A DNA stretch of 64,000 nt from positions 4,047,004 through 4,111,003 of the forward strand of contig NZ_NRSW01000001.1 in the NCBI RefSeq assembly GCF_002288635.1, written 5' to 3'. The notes beneath the pieces are model-generated. The model did not search any database. It was given only the letters and a program-made list of their open reading frames with translations, and was not told the origin of the DNA. Below, piece by piece: positions 60,371 to 64,000 of this stretch. This DNA comes from Mucilaginibacter sp. MD40. Lineage in GTDB: Bacteria; Bacteroidota; Bacteroidia; Sphingobacteriales; Sphingobacteriaceae. The first letter of the stretch is position 1. Every line of letters starts with the position of its first letter. The translations under genes and the position numbers were made by a program.

Positions 60371-60961
60371 TTAAGAAGCTGCCTTTTCATTACCTGTCAA
60401 TATCCGTTCCAGTCGGGTAATTACCCGGCTTAATAACAGGATAACAATGAAAAAAAGGAAGTTGATCCCGAGTAAAACGTATACCATCAGGCTACTTTCG
60501 CTTTCATCTTTCGCCCTCGTTTTATTAAGGGGCGCAGCCGGCACCTTTCTTCCGCCTTCCTGAATGGTTTTATATTCCGATCTGACGTAAGCGAGGATAT
60601 TTTTTACATCCTGATCAGCGAGGTTAGTAAAAACAGGCATGGGCTGCTGGTTAAATTTCTGATATATTTCCATCGCTTCAGGATCTTTCTTTGCGATCAG
60701 CGCTTGGTTATTTTGTATCCATCGGATTAGGTATTCCTCTTTATGTCCCATGGTAACCATCGGCCCCAGGGCGGGCCCTACCAGCTGCCGGTCAATTTTA
60801 TGACAGGTGCCGCAATTATTGGTCACATATAAAGCTTTTCCTTTAACCGCATCCTGCCCATTTACAATGCCAGTTATCGTGGTCATTAAAACGGAAACAA
60901 TTAATAAAGCTTTTAGCTGTGGCCTAATTTTAATAGGTTTCATTGTTACGCTTTGTGCCAT
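60371..60961 (-). CDS. Membrane-anchored mono-haem cytochrome c (second copy)
   Basis: 196 residues (an alternative ATG is six codons in). Signal (ALLIVSVLMTTITGIVNGQ), one CGTCH haem site (VTNNCGTCHKIDRQLVGPAL), axial Met region QQPMPVFTNLADQDVKNILA, and a C-terminal membrane helix (VLLGINFLFFIVILLLSRVI). Most of the haem domain is identical to the copy at 40517-41167. It lies 11 bp after the SPW/VKOR gene, so the two are probably cotranscribed. Confidence 0.88.
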   Translation of the reverse strand: MAQSVTMKPIKIRPQLKALLIVSVLMTTITGIVNGQDAVKGKALYVTNNCGTCHKIDRQLVGPALGPMVTMGHKEEYLIRWIQNNQALIAKKDPEAMEIYQKFNQQPMPVFTNLADQDVKNILAYVRSEYKTIQEGGRKVPAAPLNKTRAKDESESSLMVYVLLGINFLFFIVILLLSRVITRLERILTGNEKAAS

Positions 60962-60972
60962 GGTGCCGCTGT

Positions 60973-62370
60973 TTAAAAAATATATCGGTTAAATGTTCCG
61001 TATTTTTCCTCTACCCTCCCTTTCGGTAAGCTAAAGGCGATCAGTATCAGACCGGACACAATGGCGTTCCATAAAGCAAGAGCCGGTACGCCCTTTATCA
61101 AAAGAATGGCTGCGATCAACCAAAGGGCGAAAATAAAATTAACGAACCGTAAAGTCCGGCCCACTTCCGCGATAGCAATCACCGAAAAGGTGATCACCAA
61201 GGCCCCAAGCGTTGTAAAGTAATTAGCGGCTTTACCGGTTATATTGAAATTTCCCGGATAAAACATCCACCACAACCCTATAGCTGTACACAACAGCAAA
61301 TTCCAGGGCAGGTTCATTCCCCAACCCATAGCCGGAAGCGTTTTAAAAATGGAATCCGTAAATAGCGGAGTGCGCACATCTTTACTGCCGCCTTTAACCG
61401 TGTCCCCCATCCAGAAAGTACGCCAAAACGGTTTTCCTTCCTTTACACGCCTGCTCAAAAACTGGATCATAGCTACCACTTCATCCAGTGTAAGCGGTAT
61501 CATAATGACCATAGCTATGGCAGTTATCAAACAGATGGTGCACCAGTGTCCGACGGAAACCGGCTGTAAAGTGATCAGCACGATACTGATCACACCCAGC
61601 GGAATGACCAGTATACCAAAAAAGCTGACCATCCAGGGCATCGTACGCCAGCGGTTGGACATACCCATATATCCCATTAGCGCTTCGATGGTATAGGAAA
61701 GGTTACCCAGACCCGCATCAGAAATAGGAAATGACTTGGAAACAGCGGAGGTTAAAACCTTTTCAGTTCCCATGCTAAAGAACGGGTCCCAGGCGTGATG
61801 AATATAGCCTAACTGATAAGCGGTCAGATAGCGGGAACAAAAAAAACCGATCCAGCCCAGTATGATAATGGGGGTGCGTTGCAGCCAGGTAGAAGGGTTG
61901 TACGACCAGCCCGGAGGAGTATCGGGTCCGGAAGGCATCGTCATCATCATCTGCATCATGCCGGGCATCTCCGGGATAAGCACCGATAAACCAATAGCAA
62001 AGATACCGGCTATACTGTCGGTTATATAAGCTGAGGCATCCGGTGACCAGAAAAGCAACGGGGCGAATAAGAGCCATAAACCAACCATCGTAGAAGCCCA
62101 GGGTGCCCAAAGCCGGAAAGGGTTGGCCGACAATAAACTAAATACAACCAATAACACGCCGCTCAGGAGATCGCTATAGGTCATCGCGATACTTTGATAG
62201 CCAAAGGTAAAGGGTGCTGCAATAAGAAAAAAACCGAGCAGTATGTTCGTAGCATGCGTCCAGTACAGGCCATTGTAATGCTCAATGATCATTTTTCTTT
62301 GATCTGCCACTTGTTTTTTGGAGGATGGTTCACCTTGCGGTGACATAGAAGAGTGATCGTGCTGATTCAT
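60973..62370 (-). CDS. SPW-repeat plus vitamin K epoxide reductase-like membrane protein
   Basis: 465 residues. N-terminal His/Met head (NQHDHSSMSPQGEPSSKK). Two SPW-type membrane regions follow (LLGFFLIAAPFTFGYQSIAM and WASTMVGLWLLFAPLLFWSP). The middle is a VKOR-like region: GHWCTICLITAIAMVIMIP near residue 280 has the CxxC used to reoxidise quinone-coupled disulfides. A Met-rich patch (MPGMMQMMMTMPSG) may bind copper. VKOR supplies oxidising equivalents for disulfide bonds in the envelope. It follows the epimerase gene by 35 bp, with cytochrome c downstream. Confidence 0.82.
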   Translation of the reverse strand: MNQHDHSSMSPQGEPSSKKQVADQRKMIIEHYNGLYWTHATNILLGFFLIAAPFTFGYQSIAMTYSDLLSGVLLVVFSLLSANPFRLWAPWASTMVGLWLLFAPLLFWSPDASAYITDSIAGIFAIGLSVLIPEMPGMMQMMMTMPSGPDTPPGWSYNPSTWLQRTPIIILGWIGFFCSRYLTAYQLGYIHHAWDPFFSMGTEKVLTSAVSKSFPISDAGLGNLSYTIEALMGYMGMSNRWRTMPWMVSFFGILVIPLGVISIVLITLQPVSVGHWCTICLITAIAMVIMIPLTLDEVVAMIQFLSRRVKEGKPFWRTFWMGDTVKGGSKDVRTPLFTDSIFKTLPAMGWGMNLPWNLLLCTAIGLWWMFYPGNFNITGKAANYFTTLGALVITFSVIAIAEVGRTLRFVNFIFALWLIAAILLIKGVPALALWNAIVSGLILIAFSLPKGRVEEKYGTFNRYIF

Positions 62371-62405
62371 ATAAATTGGATTTGGTTATAACATTTGACC
62401 CGCTA

Positions 62406-63473
62406 TTATTTAAGTTTATTCACCTTATAGAATTTCTCAGGATTCGCTTTCAGGTTTTTGACGATTTCAGGTAAAGTTTCCCTTAGTCCATGTCTGGGCT
62501 TCCAGCCGAGTAATTTTTTTGCTTTGTCACTGTCCAGCTCAAAATGATCGTCGGCTAAATCGATCATCCAGGGTTTGATAAATGCTTTACCAAAAAGATT
62601 TAACATAAATGCCCCGGCTTTGGCAAACCACTTTGGTATCGGGATAATCTCCGCTATTTTTCCGCTAAGCTGTTTACTGATGATATCCTGCAATTCCTGG
62701 TAGGACAAGGTTTCATCATCACCGATATTTAAGGTAAGCTCCGCAGGCAATTCTTTCCTGTTGCCAATCGTATGAACAATAGCATTTACCAGATCGTCAA
62801 GGTGAACATATGTACTTCCGTGTGTAATATCACCGGGATACAGCCTTGCGGTAATTTGCTTCTCATAAATGCGCTGTATCTGGTTGACTACAGGTATAGA
62901 ATTACCTTGTCCATTGTATACACCCGCAATACGCATAGTCACGACCGGGATTGTACCTCTCTTGTCATGCAGTATTTTTTCCGTGGCTACTTTCGATTTT
63001 GGATAGTCCCACTTGGGTTCCAGCGGCCATTCTTCATCTATCTTTACCCCCGGTGACGAGGGTTTGTAGACAAGCATGCTGCTTGAAAATATAAACTGGT
63101 CTACCTTAAACTTTTGCAGGTTCTTTAATAACCTTTCCGTCCCCTTAACCGTTATTTGATCATATAAATCGGAAGGTTTTCCTAAAAAATCGTAGTACGC
63201 AGCCAGGTGTACTACAGAGGCGATCCGGTTTCCATAGGCATAGCGGATCCGATCCAAAGCAAACTCAACACTATTGTCGCTGGTCAGGTCCACACAAATA
63301 CATTCCGCTTCAGCAGGGGGAAAAGGATAACCCGCATTATCCAGTCCTGCAATAAGAAATTTGGACGCCAGCTTTTCAATCAGCGCAGTCCCTATCAAGC
63401 CGCTGGCACCTGTTACCACGACCAGCTCTTTTTGTGCTCCGCGGGATCTGCTTTCGGGTTCTCTTTTTTCCAT
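62406..63473 (-). CDS. NAD-dependent epimerase/dehydratase (extended SDR)
   Basis: 355 residues. Rossmann motif VTGASGLIGTALIEKL at residues ~20-35 (GxxGxxG), an Asp at the end of beta2 (GLDNAGYPF), active-site Ser (FSSSMLVYKPSS) and YxxxK in WDYPKSKVATEK. The domain covers the whole length. Typical substrates are nucleotide sugars or similar; the product is unknown. It is 35 bp upstream of the SPW/VKOR gene, and in turn the copper-binding Csp gene lies upstream. I infer a conserved gene set. Confidence 0.88.
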   Translation of the reverse strand: MEKREPESRSRGAQKELVVVTGASGLIGTALIEKLASKFLIAGLDNAGYPFPPAEAECICVDLTSDNSVEFALDRIRYAYGNRIASVVHLAAYYDFLGKPSDLYDQITVKGTERLLKNLQKFKVDQFIFSSSMLVYKPSSPGVKIDEEWPLEPKWDYPKSKVATEKILHDKRGTIPVVTMRIAGVYNGQGNSIPVVNQIQRIYEKQITARLYPGDITHGSTYVHLDDLVNAIVHTIGNRKELPAELTLNIGDDETLSYQELQDIISKQLSGKIAEIIPIPKWFAKAGAFMLNLFGKAFIKPWMIDLADDHFELDSDKAKKLLGWKPRHGLRETLPEIVKNLKANPEKFYKVNKLK

Positions 63474-63527
63474 TTTTAGATGATTTATTACCTTACATCC
63501 TTTATAAACAGTTCTTTACCTAATGCA

Positions 63528-63881
63528 TCAAGTCAATGTGGCCATCTGCTGACAGGCTTCTGCGCATTCATAACAAACCTCACTGCATTCACCGCAATGT
63601 GCTACGCCGATACCGGCAAGTCTTTCAAATTCTTCCCCGCAGGACCTGCAAATAAACATACATACCGGTCGCAAATAAATAGCATAAATGTCGTCTGACG
63701 TCAATTCTGCCGCCATTGCGCGGCATACCGATACACACTCCAGGGCCAACCGGATGCTTCTTTCAGTAAGGCCATTAAAATTGTGTTTTAGATTTTCAAC
63801 AGCACAGTATTCGCAAGCCGTTGCACACTTTTCAAGTTCCTGAACTAATTCATGGTCATATATATTTTCCATCGTTTGCAT
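63528..63881 (-). CDS. Four-helix-bundle copper-binding protein (Csp/DUF326 type)
   Basis: 117 residues (start MQTMENIYD or MENIYD). CxxxC-rich helices: CATACEYCAVENLKH, CVSVCRAMAAEL, CMFICRSCGEEFERL and HCGECSEVCYECAEAC, thirteen Cys in all. Csp proteins form four-helix tetramers that store Cu(I) on Cys thiolates. No signal peptide, so it would be cytosolic (Csp3 type). It lies 54 bp upstream of the epimerase gene, and is the first gene of the set. It fits well with the copper genes of the window. Confidence 0.9.
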   Translation of the reverse strand: MQTMENIYDHELVQELEKCATACEYCAVENLKHNFNGLTERSIRLALECVSVCRAMAAELTSDDIYAIYLRPVCMFICRSCGEEFERLAGIGVAHCGECSEVCYECAEACQQMATLT

Positions 63882-64000
63882 CTAAAACATTAAAAATTGC
63901 AGCTGAACAATGTCACTTTTGCTGCGTATTCGTAAATATGACTACTTGTCTTTAGCAGATAGATTTCGTCTTTTAATAGTAGGGAATGCGGAGAATTAAC

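Noticed and set aside
1..64000. Integrative or transposable element
   Set aside because: The accessory gene content suggests mobility, but no integrase, transposase, relaxase, terminal inverted repeats or tRNA-adjacent direct repeats were seen.

Overview
The window is from a Bacteroidota genome, most likely Sphingobacteriaceae (Mucilaginibacter/Pedobacter type). This is inferred from gene content: CzcA fused to a TolC-like C-terminus, a TonB receptor with a carboxypeptidase-regulatory-like N-terminus, DUF6660 and HYC_CC_PP small proteins, a SulP-carbonic anhydrase fusion, and starts that often lack a strong Shine-Dalgarno. No phage, transposase, integrase, relaxase, tRNA, rRNA or CRISPR array is visible. 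It is a dense heavy-metal homeostasis island.

Region 1 (about 0.1-17.9 kb, all minus strand). A MarR regulator and small membrane gene lie at the left edge, followed by fossil fragments. A very long, tightly packed gene run is then read from 17.9 kb down to about 1.7 kb: DUF6660 protein, small membrane protein, CzcA-TolC fusion, CzcB, Zn/Cd P-type ATPase, Nramp-like and ZIP-like transporters, a PAP2-like membrane protein, DUF1345, two small or unknown proteins, MgtC, a SIS-domain sugar-phosphate isomerase, a site-2 protease, a secreted DUF305-like protein and an HD-domain protein broken by a frameshift. Most junctions overlap or are under 30 bp.

Region 2 (18.2-20.9 kb, minus): a Fur-family regulator, a small protein and a second Zn/Cd/Pb-type ATPase. 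Region 3 (21.0-28.8 kb, mostly plus): fragments of an RND adaptor and of DUF6660, an AT-rich secreted or outer-membrane protein, DUF6660, SulP-carbonic anhydrase, an aspartyl protease with PDZ-like tail, two short genes and a HAD phosphatase. Region 4 (29-31.5 kb, minus): a His-rich peptide, a CzcA fossil, a second small membrane protein, a DtxR/MntR-type regulator, and a decayed copy of the 21.7 kb gene lying directly upstream of that regulator.

Region 5 (31.5-50.2 kb, minus) is the copper and silver block. It holds two tandem CusB adaptors, CusC, a CusA split into two overlapping ORFs, several small secreted Cys/His/Met-rich proteins, cytochrome c, a CopB-type ATPase, a thioredoxin-like protein, a large multicopper oxidase fused to a metal-binding module and a beta-barrel, a haem-binding protein and two DUF3347 proteins. 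Region 6 (50.3-64 kb): a helix-hairpin-helix/nuclease-like protein, a methyltransferase, a ceruloplasmin-like oxidase beside a TonB receptor with an in-frame stop, a response-regulator fossil, a sigma-like protein, a CREST membrane protein, a DUF4136 lipoprotein, then a cluster of cytochrome c, SPW/VKOR, epimerase and a four-helix Cys-rich copper-binding protein.

Together these genes would export Zn/Cd/Co and Cu/Ag from cytoplasm and periplasm, oxidise Cu(I), bind metal in the periplasm, and adjust Mg/Mn and envelope maintenance. The window also records repeated gain and decay of RND modules: at least five gene fossils. Several frameshifts sit in homopolymer runs of 8-9 bases and could be assembly errors.
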